Under the pieces are notes generated by a model. The model was not told the origin of the DNA. It ran no database searches and was given only the letters and a program-made list of their open reading frames with translations. Shown piece after piece: positions 26,726 through 35,145 of a stretch of 64,000 nucleotides of DNA. The stretch lies in the NCBI GenBank assembly GCA_052246295.1, contig JBQQCO010000012.1, one strand, 5' to 3'. This stretch comes from Piscibacillus sp052246295 (GTDB lineage: Bacteria; Bacillota; Bacilli; Bacillales; Alkalibacillaceae). Position numbers and translations under genes: made by a program. How positions within the stretch are numbered: position 1 is the stretch's first letter; each line of letters begins with the position of its first letter.

Positions 26726-27004
26726 TTAGCGTTTTGTTTTCTTATCGTCACCGGAATGACCTTTGAACGTACGTGTTGGTGCAAACTCACCTAGTTTATG
26801 CCCAACCATGTCTTCCGTAATATAAACGGGTACATGTTTACGGCCGTCATATACTGCAATAGTGTTTCCAACAAAGTTAGGGAAAATTGTAGAACGACGT
26901 GACCAAGTTTTAATGACGGACTTTTTGCTTTCTTCGTTCATTTTTTCAACTTTTTTCATTAAATGATCATCCACGAAAGGTCCCTTTTTTAAACTACGAC
27001 CCAT
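26726..27004 (-). CDS. rpsS: 30S ribosomal protein S19
   Basis: Head protein that bridges to the large subunit together with S13. The 92-residue product starts MGRSLKKGPFVDDHLMKKVE and ends with HKLGEFAPTRTFKGHSGDD, matching the S19 signature throughout. Confidence 0.97.
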   Translation of the reverse strand: MGRSLKKGPFVDDHLMKKVEKMNEESKKSVIKTWSRRSTIFPNFVGNTIAVYDGRKHVPVYITEDMVGHKLGEFAPTRTFKGHSGDDKKTKR

Positions 27005-27061
27005 GAATAAACCTCCTTCCGTCTTTGAGACAATCGCGCTAACGATTGTACTAAGTCAAGA

Positions 27062-27895
27062 TTATTTCTTCTTACGACGACGTACAATAAACTTATCTGA
27101 CTGTTTATTACGCTTACGAGTTTTAAGTCCAAGCGTAGGTTTACCCCATGGTGACATAGGAGATGGAAGACCGATTGGAGCACGACCTTCACCACCACCG
27201 TGCGGGTGATCGCTTGGGTTCATAACAGAACCACGTACTGTTGGGCGAATGCCTTTCCAACGAGAACGTCCTGCTTTACCTACTCTTACAAGTTCATGTT
27301 CAATGTTACCAACTTGACCGATTGTTGCACGGCAAGTTCCAAGAATCATACGAGTTTCGCCAGATGCTAGGCGTACTAAAACGTATTTTTCTTCTTTACC
27401 TAAGATTTGTGCTTGAGCACCTGCTGAACGTACTAACTGTCCACCACGACCTGGTTTTAACTCAATGTTGTGAACTGTTGTACCTACAGGCATTTTGTTT
27501 AATGGTAATGCGTTACCTGTTTTAATGTCTGAACCTTCACCAGACATGATTTCTTGACCTACTTTTAGGCCTTTAGGTGCTAGGATATAGCGTTTTTCAC
27601 CGTCTGCATAGTTGATTAACGCAATGTTAGCTGAACGGTTTGGATCGTATTCGATCGTAGCAACGCGTCCTGGTATACCATCTTTATCGCGCTTGAAATC
27701 AATGATACGGTATTGGCGCTTATGTCCTCCACCTTGATGACGAACCGTTAATTTCCCTTGGTTGTTACGACCTGCACGTTTCTTAATTGGTGCAAGTAGG
27801 GATTTTTCCGGGCTATTAGTCGTAATTTCTTCGTTTGTTAAAGTAGACATGTTACGACGCCCGTTACTAGTTGGTTTATACTTTTTGATCGCCAT
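27062..27895 (-). CDS. rplB: 50S ribosomal protein L2
   Basis: One of the most conserved ribosomal proteins, needed for subunit association and peptidyl transfer. The 277-residue protein starts MAIKKYKPTSNGRRNMSTL and contains the near-universal segment MNPSDHPHGGGEGRAPIG near residue 224, including the conserved His. Length equals that of B. subtilis L2. Confidence 0.97.
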   Translation of the reverse strand: MAIKKYKPTSNGRRNMSTLTNEEITTNSPEKSLLAPIKKRAGRNNQGKLTVRHQGGGHKRQYRIIDFKRDKDGIPGRVATIEYDPNRSANIALINYADGEKRYILAPKGLKVGQEIMSGEGSDIKTGNALPLNKMPVGTTVHNIELKPGRGGQLVRSAGAQAQILGKEEKYVLVRLASGETRMILGTCRATIGQVGNIEHELVRVGKAGRSRWKGIRPTVRGSVMNPSDHPHGGGEGRAPIGLPSPMSPWGKPTLGLKTRKRNKQSDKFIVRRRKKK

Positions 27896-27936
27896 CTTTT
27901 TTCCCTCCTTTTAAGAAAATATATTATAGTTCCGAC

Positions 27937-28227
27937 TTATACACCTTCAAAGAAATCTAGTTCTTTGCTATCAGGTGTTAAAGTAACGATAGCTTTTTTA
28001 CGATCTGGGCGGAAACCTTCGTATCGACCCATTCTTCTTTTCTTACCTTTTAAGTTGATTGTGTTAACTTTATCAACTTTTACTCCGAATATAGTTTCAA
28101 CAGCGTTTTTAATTTCCGTTTTGTTAGCTTTTTTAGCAACTTCAAACGTATATTTATTTTCGGCCATTAAATCTGCAGAGTGTTCTGTGATAATTGGGCG
28201 CTTAATGATATCTCTTGGTTCTGTCAT
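27937..28227 (-). CDS. rplW: 50S ribosomal protein L23
   Basis: Sits at the tunnel exit and docks trigger factor and SRP. The 96-residue product starts MTEPRDIIKRPIITEHSADL and carries the KVDKVNTINLKGKKRRMGRY signature. Its ATG overlaps the stop codon of rplD by one nucleotide. Confidence 0.97.
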   Translation of the reverse strand: MTEPRDIIKRPIITEHSADLMAENKYTFEVAKKANKTEIKNAVETIFGVKVDKVNTINLKGKKRRMGRYEGFRPDRKKAIVTLTPDSKELDFFEGV

Positions 28228-28850
28228 TATGCAAGCACCTCCCCTGCTTTTTCAGCTGCTTCTTTAGTGATGAACAGCTTGTCATACTTCAGTAAATCTA
28301 ATACATTGACTTGTTCTACTGTTAGAACATGCACGTTTTGAAGATTGTTAGCAGAACGTTCGATGTTTTCATCTTTTTCCGCTGTAACAATTAAAGCTTT
28401 TTCATTAGTGTCAAAGCTGTTTAGTAATTGAACAACTTCTTTTGTTTTAGGAGCTTCAATACTTAAATCCTCTAACACTACGATTTCGTCGTTTTGTACT
28501 TTAGAAGATAAAGCAGAACGAAGCGCTAAACGACGTACTTTTTTAGGCATTTTGTAGCTGTAGCTACGTGGTGTTGGACCAAATACTGTTCCACCACCAA
28601 CCCATTGTGGAGAACGGATAGACCCTTGACGAGCTCGACCCGTACCTTTTTGGCGCCATGGTTTACGGCCACCACCAGATACTTCAGAGCGACCTTTCAC
28701 TTTGTGAGTACCTTGACGTAGTGATGCTTGTTGCATAACTACTGCTTCTTTTAAAACTGTTTCGTTTGGTTCAATACCAAATACTCCGTCAGTAAGCTCG
28801 ATATCGCCTACTTGAGAGCCAGCTTGATTGTATAGTGCTACTTTAGGCAT
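28227..28850 (-). CDS. rplD: 50S ribosomal protein L4
   Basis: Its long loop lines the exit tunnel near the macrolide site. The 207-residue protein carries this loop, GGGRKPWRQKGTGRARQGS, intact near residue 62, followed by IRSPQWVGGGTVFGPTPRSY; a Val stands where B. subtilis has Arg (QWVGGG), outside the classical resistance positions. It overlaps rplW by one nucleotide. Confidence 0.97.
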   Translation of the reverse strand: MPKVALYNQAGSQVGDIELTDGVFGIEPNETVLKEAVVMQQASLRQGTHKVKGRSEVSGGGRKPWRQKGTGRARQGSIRSPQWVGGGTVFGPTPRSYSYKMPKKVRRLALRSALSSKVQNDEIVVLEDLSIEAPKTKEVVQLLNSFDTNEKALIVTAEKDENIERSANNLQNVHVLTVEQVNVLDLLKYDKLFITKEAAEKAGEVLA

Positions 28851-28875
28851 GACATATCCTCCCTTCGTTTAATAT

Positions 28876-29505
28876 TTAGTTAGCCTTAACCGCACTTGTG
28901 ATTTCAACGTAAGATTTCTTCGCGCCAGGCACATTACCTTTAACGAGAATCAAGTTGTTATCTGTATCTACCTTAACTACTTCTAAGTTTTGAATAGTTA
29001 CAGTTTGACCACCCATTTGTCCAGGTAACTTTTTACCTTTAAATACGCGCATTGGGTCAATAACACCCATCGCACCTGGAGCGCGGTGATAATGCGAACC
29101 GTGAGTCATTGGTCCACGTTGTTGATTATGTCGTTTAATCGCACCTTGGAACCCTTTACCTTTAGAAGTTCCAGTTACGTCAATTTTTTCTCCTGCTTCA
29201 AAAACATCCACACTTAACTCTTGACCTACTTCATACTCGTCAAGATTTACGTTACGGATTTCGCGAATGAAGCGCTTAGGCTTAGTGTTTGCCTTCTCAG
29301 CATGACCTTTTGCCGGTTTATTCGCATTCGATTCTTTTTGATCCGCAAAACCTAGTTGAATAGCTTCATAGCCATCATTCTCAGTAGTTTTCTTCTGAAG
29401 AACAACGTTACCTTCTGCTTGAATTACAGTTACAGGTACTAGTTCGCCGTTTTCAGAGAATAGCTGAGTCATTCCGATTTTACGTCCTAAGATTCCTTTC
29501 GCCAT
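28876..29505 (-). CDS. rplC: 50S ribosomal protein L3
   Basis: Early-assembling protein whose loop approaches the peptidyl transferase centre. The 209-residue product starts MAKGILGRKIGMTQLFSENG and contains GTSKGKGFQGAIKRHNQQRG and PGAMGVIDPMRVFKGKKLPG, both characteristic. Confidence 0.97.
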   Translation of the reverse strand: MAKGILGRKIGMTQLFSENGELVPVTVIQAEGNVVLQKKTTENDGYEAIQLGFADQKESNANKPAKGHAEKANTKPKRFIREIRNVNLDEYEVGQELSVDVFEAGEKIDVTGTSKGKGFQGAIKRHNQQRGPMTHGSHYHRAPGAMGVIDPMRVFKGKKLPGQMGGQTVTIQNLEVVKVDTDNNLILVKGNVPGAKKSYVEITSAVKAN

Positions 29506-29529
29506 CCGTTACACCTCCTAAAAATTGTT

Positions 29530-29838
29530 TTATAGTTTAATTTCGATATCAACGCCTGATGGTAAGTCAAGTCTCATTAATGAGTCAACTGTTTGTGGCG
29601 TTGGGCTCAGAATGTCAATCAAACGCTTGTGTGTGCGCATTTCAAATTGCTCACGAGCATCTTTGTACTTGTGAACCGCACGTAAGATTGTGTAAACAGA
29701 GCGCTCAGTTGGCAATGGGATTGGACCAGATACCTCTGCTCCAGAACGTTTTGCCGTTTCTACGATTTTCTCCGCTGATTGATCAAGCACACGGTGATCA
29801 TAAGCTTTTAAACGGATACGGATTTTCTCTTTTGCCAT
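29530..29838 (-). CDS. rpsJ: 30S ribosomal protein S10
   Basis: First gene of the S10 operon; also the NusE antitermination factor partner of NusB. The ATG at 29838 gives the 102-residue MAKEKIRIRLKAYDHRVLDQ and has AAAAGGAGG just upstream; the frame remains open for 32 codons upstream but that part overlaps the leader RNA and is not family-like. A signature AEVSGPIPLPTERSVYTILR follows near residue 33. Confidence 0.97.
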   Translation of the reverse strand: MAKEKIRIRLKAYDHRVLDQSAEKIVETAKRSGAEVSGPIPLPTERSVYTILRAVHKYKDAREQFEMRTHKRLIDILSPTPQTVDSLMRLDLPSGVDIEIKL

Positions 29839-29970
29839 TATTTTCCCTCCTTTTCGTCTATCTTCTAAAACAGACATACTCCGTGAAAATTTCCTCCACA
29901 CTCGCCATGGCAAAGGGGCCGGGTGTGTCAGCAACCTTCCACTTCATCGCCTTTAATATGACTGCAACAT
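29839..29970 (-). ncRNA. S10 operon leader
   Basis: About 130 nt between the promoter and rpsJ. Two stem-loops are visible in the transcript: arms CACAC/GTGTG around a CCCGGC...GCCATGGCGAG core near 29898-29930, and GTCT/AGAC near 29855-29875. Similar leaders precede rpsJ in Bacillus as I recall; a regulatory role for an S10-operon protein is inferred, not shown. Confidence 0.45.
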
Positions 29971-29975
29971 TAAAC

Positions 29976-30004
29976 ATTATACAGAATTAACCCTCTATAC
30001 GCAA
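29976..30004 (-). promoter_or_regulatory. S10 operon promoter, proximal
   Basis: TTGCGT at 29999-30004 and TATAAT at 29976-29981 with a 17-bp spacer on the minus strand, about 140 bp before rpsJ. Confidence 0.75.
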
Positions 30005-30040
30005 GAGAATTCGATAAGTTTCTTCGCAATCACCTTAGTT

Positions 30041-30069
30041 ATTATACTAAGGTTTAGCGCCTCTTTCAA
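30041..30069 (-). promoter_or_regulatory. S10 operon promoter, distal
   Basis: TTGAAA at 30064-30069 and TATAAT at 30041-30046 with a 17-bp spacer. The -10 element is enclosed in a perfect inverted repeat CCTTAGT/ACTAAGG (30033-30052), which could be an operator or chance. Confidence 0.65.
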
Positions 30070-30193
30070 CCAATAGGGTAATATTCAGAAAAATTGTGAT
30101 AATAGCCTAGTATGTTACTTATCTTGAAAGTTCAAATTTCGCTTTTGGTGCATTCCACGATTGATGTAAATACAACTAGTTGGTAGTAATAAT

Positions 30194-30488
30194 AGCGTAG
30201 TCAAAATGCGAGACTCCTGGTCGGCTAAGTGCGGCCACGTCCTGCGCCTGCGATTACTCGGCGCAAATTAAGCAAAGAAGTATTACAAGTAGCATTTGTG
30301 GCCAACGCCGACACTTGACCGTCCAGGTCGTCGCAGACAGCACGAGCTGAGGGGCCACAGGATGTGGGTCAGTTCGGCGTCGCTACACGGATGTTGCGAA
30401 TTTAGCCGAACTTCCTTAATCCCCGAACGAATGTGAGTTTGGGGAAGTTGAAGCCGTGCCTGAGGAAAGCGAAGCATTTGACTACGCT
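30194..30488. repeat. Mosaic palindromic repeat, copy B, with terminal inverted repeats
   Basis: Bounded by AGCGTAGTCAAAATGC (30194-30209) and its near-perfect inverted form GCATTTGACTACGCT (30474-30488), so it looks like a non-autonomous, MITE-like element of about 295 bp. The interior shares blocks with 10641-10946, some direct and some inverted. It is visibly GC-rich and I find no protein family in its open frames. It lies between the tuf terminator and the S10 promoters. Confidence 0.8.
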
Positions 30489-30505
30489 TATTGTACTATG
30501 TGATA

Positions 30506-30631
30506 AACGAAAAGCGACTGGCGGCGACCCCTTGGGGATCAGCGCGAGGCGAAAATCACCGAAACGAGCCGGGCGAGTTTCGTGAAGTTGAGGCCGCGCC
30601 CCAGGAAAGCGTCCGCCAGAGAGCGTTCGTT
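30506..30631. repeat. Second short palindromic repeat element
   Basis: About 126 bp with imperfect terminal inverted repeats: AACGAA...GCGACTGGCGG on the left and the inverted form of AACGAACGCTCTCTGGCGG on the right. The interior (CGCGAGGCGAAAATC, GTTGAGGCCGCGCCCC) resembles intergenic repeats I remember from many Bacillaceae genomes; this was not checked by search. It abuts the tuf terminator. Confidence 0.7.
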
Positions 30632-30638
30632 ATACATT

Positions 30639-30667
30639 AAAAAAGACTACCGAATAGATCGGTAGTC
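30639..30667 (-). terminator. Terminator of the str operon after tuf
   Basis: Stem GACTACCGA/TCGGTAGTC (30659-30667 with 30645-30653) and TTTTTT in the reading direction, 12 nt after the tuf stop codon. Confidence 0.92.
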
Positions 30668-30678
30668 TTTTGCAGTTA

Positions 30679-31869
30679 TTATTCAGTGATTGATGATACA
30701 ACACCAGCGCCTACTGTACGGCCACCTTCACGGATTGAGAATTTAGTACCTTCTTCAATCGCAACTGTTGTAATTAGTTCAACATCCATTTCAACGTTAT
30801 CGCCAGGCATTACCATTTCTACACCTTCAGGTAGCTGAATAACACCAGTTACGTCAGTTGTACGGAAGTAGAACTGTGGACGATAGTTTGTGAAGAATGG
30901 AGTGTGACGTCCACCTTCTTCTTTAGATAGAACGTAAACTTCTGCTTTGAACTTAGTGTGAGGTGTGATTGAACCAGGCTTAGCTAAAACCTGACCACGC
31001 TTGATTTCTTCACGAGAAACACCACGTAGTAACGCACCAATGTTGTCACCAGCTTCTGCATAGTCTAGAAGCTTACGGAACATTTCAACACCAGTTACAG
31101 TAGTTTTGCTTGGTTCTTCAGCAAGACCGATGATTTCGATTTCGTCACCAACTGATACTTGACCACGCTCAACACGGCCAGTAGCAACTGTACCACGACC
31201 AGTGATTGAGAATACGTCCTCAACTGGCATCATGAATGGCTTATCAGTGTCACGGTCAGGAGTTGGAATGTACTCGTCAACTGCATCCATTAATTCATAG
31301 ATCGCGTTAACGTACTGCTCTTCACCTTCAAGAGCCATTAAAGCTGAACCTTTAACTACTGGTACATCATCACCAGGGAAGTCATACTCAGATAGTAGGT
31401 CACGAACTTCCATTTCAACTAGCTCTAGAAGCTCTTCGTCGTCAACCATGTCACATTTGTTTAAGAATACTACGATCGCAGGTACACCAACCTGACGAGA
31501 AAGTAGGATGTGCTCACGAGTTTGTGGCATTGGACCGTCTGCTGCAGATACTACTAGAATCGCACCGTCCATTTGTGCTGCACCAGTAATCATGTTCTTA
31601 ACGTAGTCAGCGTGTCCTGGGCAGTCAACGTGAGCATAGTGACGGTTGTCAGTTTCATACTCAACGTGTGCAGTAGAGATTGTGATTCCACGCTCTTTTT
31701 CTTCAGGAGCACCGTCGATTTGGTCATAAGCCATTGCAGTACCTTTACCTGATTTCTTGTGTAATACAGTTGTGATTGCTGCAGTTAAAGTAGTTTTACC
31801 ATGGTCAACGTGTCCGATTGTACCAATGTTAACGTGTGATTTGGAACGGTCAAATTTTTCTTTTGACAT
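30679..31869 (-). CDS. tuf: Elongation factor Tu
   Basis: GTPase that delivers aminoacyl-tRNA to the ribosome. The 396-residue protein has the G1 motif GHVDHGKT, the effector stretch ERGITISTAHVEYE, DCPGHADYVKNM and NKCDMVD, then domains II and III with GGRHTPFFTNYRPQFYFRTT. No substitution typical of kirromycin-type resistance stands out. It is followed by its own terminator and preceded by a separate promoter candidate after fusA. Confidence 0.98.
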   Translation of the reverse strand: MSKEKFDRSKSHVNIGTIGHVDHGKTTLTAAITTVLHKKSGKGTAMAYDQIDGAPEEKERGITISTAHVEYETDNRHYAHVDCPGHADYVKNMITGAAQMDGAILVVSAADGPMPQTREHILLSRQVGVPAIVVFLNKCDMVDDEELLELVEMEVRDLLSEYDFPGDDVPVVKGSALMALEGEEQYVNAIYELMDAVDEYIPTPDRDTDKPFMMPVEDVFSITGRGTVATGRVERGQVSVGDEIEIIGLAEEPSKTTVTGVEMFRKLLDYAEAGDNIGALLRGVSREEIKRGQVLAKPGSITPHTKFKAEVYVLSKEEGGRHTPFFTNYRPQFYFRTTDVTGVIQLPEGVEMVMPGDNVEMDVELITTVAIEEGTKFSIREGGRTVGAGVVSSITE

Positions 31870-31917
31870 TTATATTTCCTCCTTAAAAATTAAAATTTAT
31901 GTTTTATGTGTTCAGTC

Positions 31918-31942
31918 ATCTCCTAATATAGCATTAGGAGAT
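31918..31942 (-). promoter_or_regulatory. Hairpin in the tuf leader
   Basis: Perfect 10-bp stem ATCTCCTAAT/ATTAGGAGAT with a 5-nt loop in the fusA-tuf spacer, about 50 nt before tuf and without a T tract. It may stabilise or allow processing of the tuf message. Confidence 0.5.
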
Positions 31943-31950
31943 AACTGTTT

Positions 31951-31978
31951 ACAATATTTCTAATAGGTTTTTTGACAA
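31951..31978 (-). promoter_or_regulatory. Possible promoter of tuf
   Basis: TTGTCA at 31973-31978 and TATTGT at 31951-31956 with a 16-bp spacer. A TTGACA at 31980-31985 just upstream could serve as an alternative -35. A tuf-specific promoter is known in B. subtilis. Confidence 0.5.
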
Positions 31979-31985
31979 ATGTCAA

Positions 31986-34064
31986 TTATTGCCCACTATT
32001 TTTCTTGATGATTTCTTCAGAGATGCTCTTAGGAACTTCTTCATAGTGACTGAAGTGCATAGTGTAAGTTCCGCGACCTTGAGTGTTTGAACGTAATGCA
32101 GTTGCATAACCAAACATTTCAGAAAGTGGTACGAATGCATTAACAACCGAAGCATTACCACGTGAACCCATACCTTCTACACGTCCACGACGAGAAGTTA
32201 CATCACCCATAATGTCACCCATGTATTCTTCAGGAACTACGATCTCTACTTTCATCATTGGTTCAAGTAGAACTGGGTTACATTTATTTTTAGCTGCTTT
32301 AAGAGCCATTGATGCTGCCACTTTGAACGCAGTCTCGTTTGAGTCTACATCGTGGTATGAACCATCATATAAAGTAGCTTTAATATCGATTAGTGGATAA
32401 CCTGCAAGTACCCCGTTTTCCATTGATTCTTCAATACCAGCTTGTACTGATGGGATATATTCTTTAGGTACTACACCACCAACAATTTTGTTAACGAATT
32501 CGAAGCCAGCGCCTTCTTCGTTTGGTTCAAATTTAATCCAAACGTGACCGTATTGACCACGACCACCAGACTGACGTACGAATTTACCTTCAACATCCGC
32601 AGAGCCACGGAAAGTTTCACGGTAAGCAACCTGTGGAGCACCTACATTCGCATCCACTTTAAACTCACGCTTTAGACGGTCAACGATGATGTCTAGGTGA
32701 AGCTCACCCATACCGTGAATGATTGTTTGACCAGTCTCTTCGTTAGTTTCAGTACGGAAAGTAGGGTCTTCCTCAGCTAGTTTACCTAAAGCAATACCCA
32801 TTTTATCCTGGTCTGCTTTTGATTTTGGCTCAATCGCAACTGCGATAACAGGTTCAGGGAACTCCATTGATTCAAGAATAACTAAGTTTTTCTCGTCACA
32901 TAGAGTGTCACCAGTTGCTGTGTCCTTCAAACCAACACCACCAGCGATATCACCAGCATATACTGTGTCTACTTCTTCACGGTGGTTAGCGTGCATTTGT
33001 AGGATACGTCCTACACGTTCACGCTTATCTTTAGAAGCGTTCTTAACATAAGAACCACTACTTAAAGTACCTGAGTAAACACGGAAGAATGTTAACTTAC
33101 CAACATAAGGGTCTGTCATTACTTTGAATGCTAATGCAGAGAATGGCTCTTTATCGTCAGACTTACGAACAACTTCTTCACCTGTACCAGGAACGATACC
33201 TTCAATTGGAGGTACGTCTAATGGTGAAGGAAGATAGTCGATTACTGCATCGAGTAATAACTGAACACCTTTGTTTTTGAATGCAGAACCACACATTACT
33301 GGATAGAATTCTACGTCACAAGTTGCTTTACGAATCGCAGCTTTTAACTCTTCAATGCTGAACTCTTCACCTTCTAGGTATTTCATCATTAAGTCTTCGT
33401 CTAATTCTGCAATTGCTTCAACTAAGCGTCCGCGATATTCTTCAGCTTGGTCCTTGTATTCATCAGGAATATCTGTCGGTTTTGCGCGAGTACCAAGGTC
33501 ATCTTCATAGAAGTAAGCTTTCATTTCTACTAAGTCGATGATTCCTTCGAACTGATCCTCAGCACCGATTGGTAACTGAATAGGGTGCGCATTTGCACCT
33601 AAGCGATCTTCTAATGTACCTACAGAGTATAAGAAGTCTGCGCCTACTTTATCCATTTTGTTGATAAATACAACACGTGGAACTCCGTAAGTAGTGGCTT
33701 GTCGCCAAACTGTTTCTGTTTGTGGCTCTACGCCTGATTGTGCATCTAGTAATGCAACTGATCCATCAAGTACACGTAATGAACGTTCAACCTCCACTGT
33801 GAAGTCTACGTGTCCAGGTGTATCGATGATGTTAATACGATGGTCCTTCCATTGAGCTGTTGTTGCAGCAGAAGTGATCGTGATACCACGTTCCTGCTCC
33901 TGCTCCATCCAGTCCATTTGAGAAGCACCTTCGTGAGTTTCTCCCAGCTTATGGATACGTCCTGTATAGAACAGGATACGTTCCGTAGCTGTAGTTTTAC
34001 CGGCATCGATGTGAGCCATGATCCCGATATTACGATACTTGTCTAAGGAGAACTCTCTTGGCAT
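31986..34064 (-). CDS. fusA: Elongation factor G
   Basis: GTPase that drives translocation. With the ATG at 34064 the protein is 692 residues, the usual size, starting MPREFSLDKYRNIGIMAHID; AAGGAG lies 8 nt upstream. An ATG two codons earlier (34070) is only 2 nt from that site. Motifs AHIDAGKT, DTPGHVDF and NKMDK of the G domain are intact, and domains III-V end with the typical acidic GYATALRSNTQGRGTYTMHF stretch. Confidence 0.97.
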   Translation of the reverse strand: MPREFSLDKYRNIGIMAHIDAGKTTATERILFYTGRIHKLGETHEGASQMDWMEQEQERGITITSAATTAQWKDHRINIIDTPGHVDFTVEVERSLRVLDGSVALLDAQSGVEPQTETVWRQATTYGVPRVVFINKMDKVGADFLYSVGTLEDRLGANAHPIQLPIGAEDQFEGIIDLVEMKAYFYEDDLGTRAKPTDIPDEYKDQAEEYRGRLVEAIAELDEDLMMKYLEGEEFSIEELKAAIRKATCDVEFYPVMCGSAFKNKGVQLLLDAVIDYLPSPLDVPPIEGIVPGTGEEVVRKSDDKEPFSALAFKVMTDPYVGKLTFFRVYSGTLSSGSYVKNASKDKRERVGRILQMHANHREEVDTVYAGDIAGGVGLKDTATGDTLCDEKNLVILESMEFPEPVIAVAIEPKSKADQDKMGIALGKLAEEDPTFRTETNEETGQTIIHGMGELHLDIIVDRLKREFKVDANVGAPQVAYRETFRGSADVEGKFVRQSGGRGQYGHVWIKFEPNEEGAGFEFVNKIVGGVVPKEYIPSVQAGIEESMENGVLAGYPLIDIKATLYDGSYHDVDSNETAFKVAASMALKAAKNKCNPVLLEPMMKVEIVVPEEYMGDIMGDVTSRRGRVEGMGSRGNASVVNAFVPLSEMFGYATALRSNTQGRGTYTMHFSHYEEVPKSISEEIIKKNSGQ

Positions 34065-34114
34065 ATTCATTTCTCCTTCCTGTATTAGAGCTAGATTGTA
34101 TTATAAATATAATA

Positions 34115-34585
34115 TTACCAACGATAGTGAGCAAACGCTTTGTTCGCTTCTGCCATCTTGTGCATTTCTTCACGGCGTTTAACCGCTGCACCTGTATTAT
34201 TTGCTGCATCTAAAATTTCATTAGCTAAACGTTCTTCCATCGTTTTTTCTCCGCGTAAACGAGAGTAGTTTACGATGAAACGAAGTCCTAATGCTTGACG
34301 ACGCTCAGGGCGTACTTCAACTGGTACTTGGTAGTTTGAACCACCAACACGTCTAGCGCGTACTTCCAATACAGGCATAACATTCTTCATTGCCTCTTCA
34401 AAAACATCCATAGCGTTTTGACCGCTACGCTCTTGAATTAATTCAAAAGATTTATATAAGATTTTTTGAGCAACACCTTTTTTACCATCAACCATGATTT
34501 GATTGATTAAGCGAGTTACTAGTTTTGAGTTATAAATCGGATCTGGTAAAACATCTCTTTTAGGAACTGATCCTTTACGTGGCAT
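34115..34585 (-). CDS. rpsG: 30S ribosomal protein S7
   Basis: Head-assembly protein; in E. coli also the autoregulator of the str operon. The 156-residue product starts MPRKGSVPKRDVLPDPIYNS and has VRARRVGGSNYQVPVEVRPE. Distances to rpsL and fusA are about 45-50 bp with clear ribosome sites. Confidence 0.97.
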   Translation of the reverse strand: MPRKGSVPKRDVLPDPIYNSKLVTRLINQIMVDGKKGVAQKILYKSFELIQERSGQNAMDVFEEAMKNVMPVLEVRARRVGGSNYQVPVEVRPERRQALGLRFIVNYSRLRGEKTMEERLANEILDAANNTGAAVKRREEMHKMAEANKAFAHYRW

Positions 34586-34629
34586 ATTAAGTTCCTCCTT
34601 TCCTTGGTGGTCTATATCTTAAGAACGTA

Positions 34630-35043
34630 TTATTTCTTAGGTCTTTTCGCACCGTATTTAGAACGGCTTTGCATACGACCTTCAACACCAGCAGTGTCTA
34701 ACGCACCACGAACGATGTGATAACGTACACCTGGTAAGTCTTTTACACGTCCACCACGAATTAGAACAACACTGTGCTCTTGCAAGTTGTGGCCAATACC
34801 AGGAATGTATGCAGTAACCTCGATTTGGTTCGATAAACGAACACGTGCATATTTACGTAATGCCGAGTTCGGTTTCTTAGGTGTCATAGTCGCTACACGT
34901 GTGCACACTCCACGTTTTTGAGGAGCTGGGTTGTCAGTAAACTTCTTTTTGTAAGAGTTGAACCCTTTGTTTAGTGCTGGTGAGTCAGACTTTTTAGTTC
35001 TAGTTTTACGACCTTTACGAACTAATTGGTTAATAGTTGGCAT
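34630..35043 (-). CDS. rpsL: 30S ribosomal protein S12
   Basis: Decoding-centre protein. The ATG at 35043 yields 137 residues, MPTINQLVRKGRKTRTKKSD, with GGGAGG upstream. Positions linked to streptomycin resistance look wild type: the Lys in TPKKPNSALRK and the Lys in GRVKDLPG are both present. An intrinsic terminator or attenuator lies between ybxF and this gene. Confidence 0.97.
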   Translation of the reverse strand: MPTINQLVRKGRKTRTKKSDSPALNKGFNSYKKKFTDNPAPQKRGVCTRVATMTPKKPNSALRKYARVRLSNQIEVTAYIPGIGHNLQEHSVVLIRGGRVKDLPGVRYHIVRGALDTAGVEGRMQSRSKYGAKRPKK

Positions 35044-35107
35044 GTTATATCCTCCCTTCTTAATAAGTGTTTCTAATACCACACATCCAGGTGGTTCATA
35101 AATGGGC

Positions 35108-35145
35108 AAAAAAACAAACTTCATACACTTGAGTGTAGAAAGTTT
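35108..35145 (-). terminator. Terminator or attenuator between ybxF and rpsL
   Basis: Inverted arms AAACTT..TACACT and AGTGTA..AAGTTT (35140-35145 with 35116-35121 as outer pairs), followed in the reading direction by GTTTTTTT. It starts inside the ybxF stop codon, about 65 nt before rpsL, so it can tune the str operon. Confidence 0.75.

Noticed and set aside
29839..29934. N-terminal extension of S10 by 32 codons
   Set aside because: The extension overlaps the leader RNA, is not family-like, and a strong ribosome site supports the start at 29838.
30283..30477. 64-codon frame on the minus strand in repeat copy B
   Set aside because: Same reason: composed of the repeat, not conserved in frame with copy A, no plausible start site.
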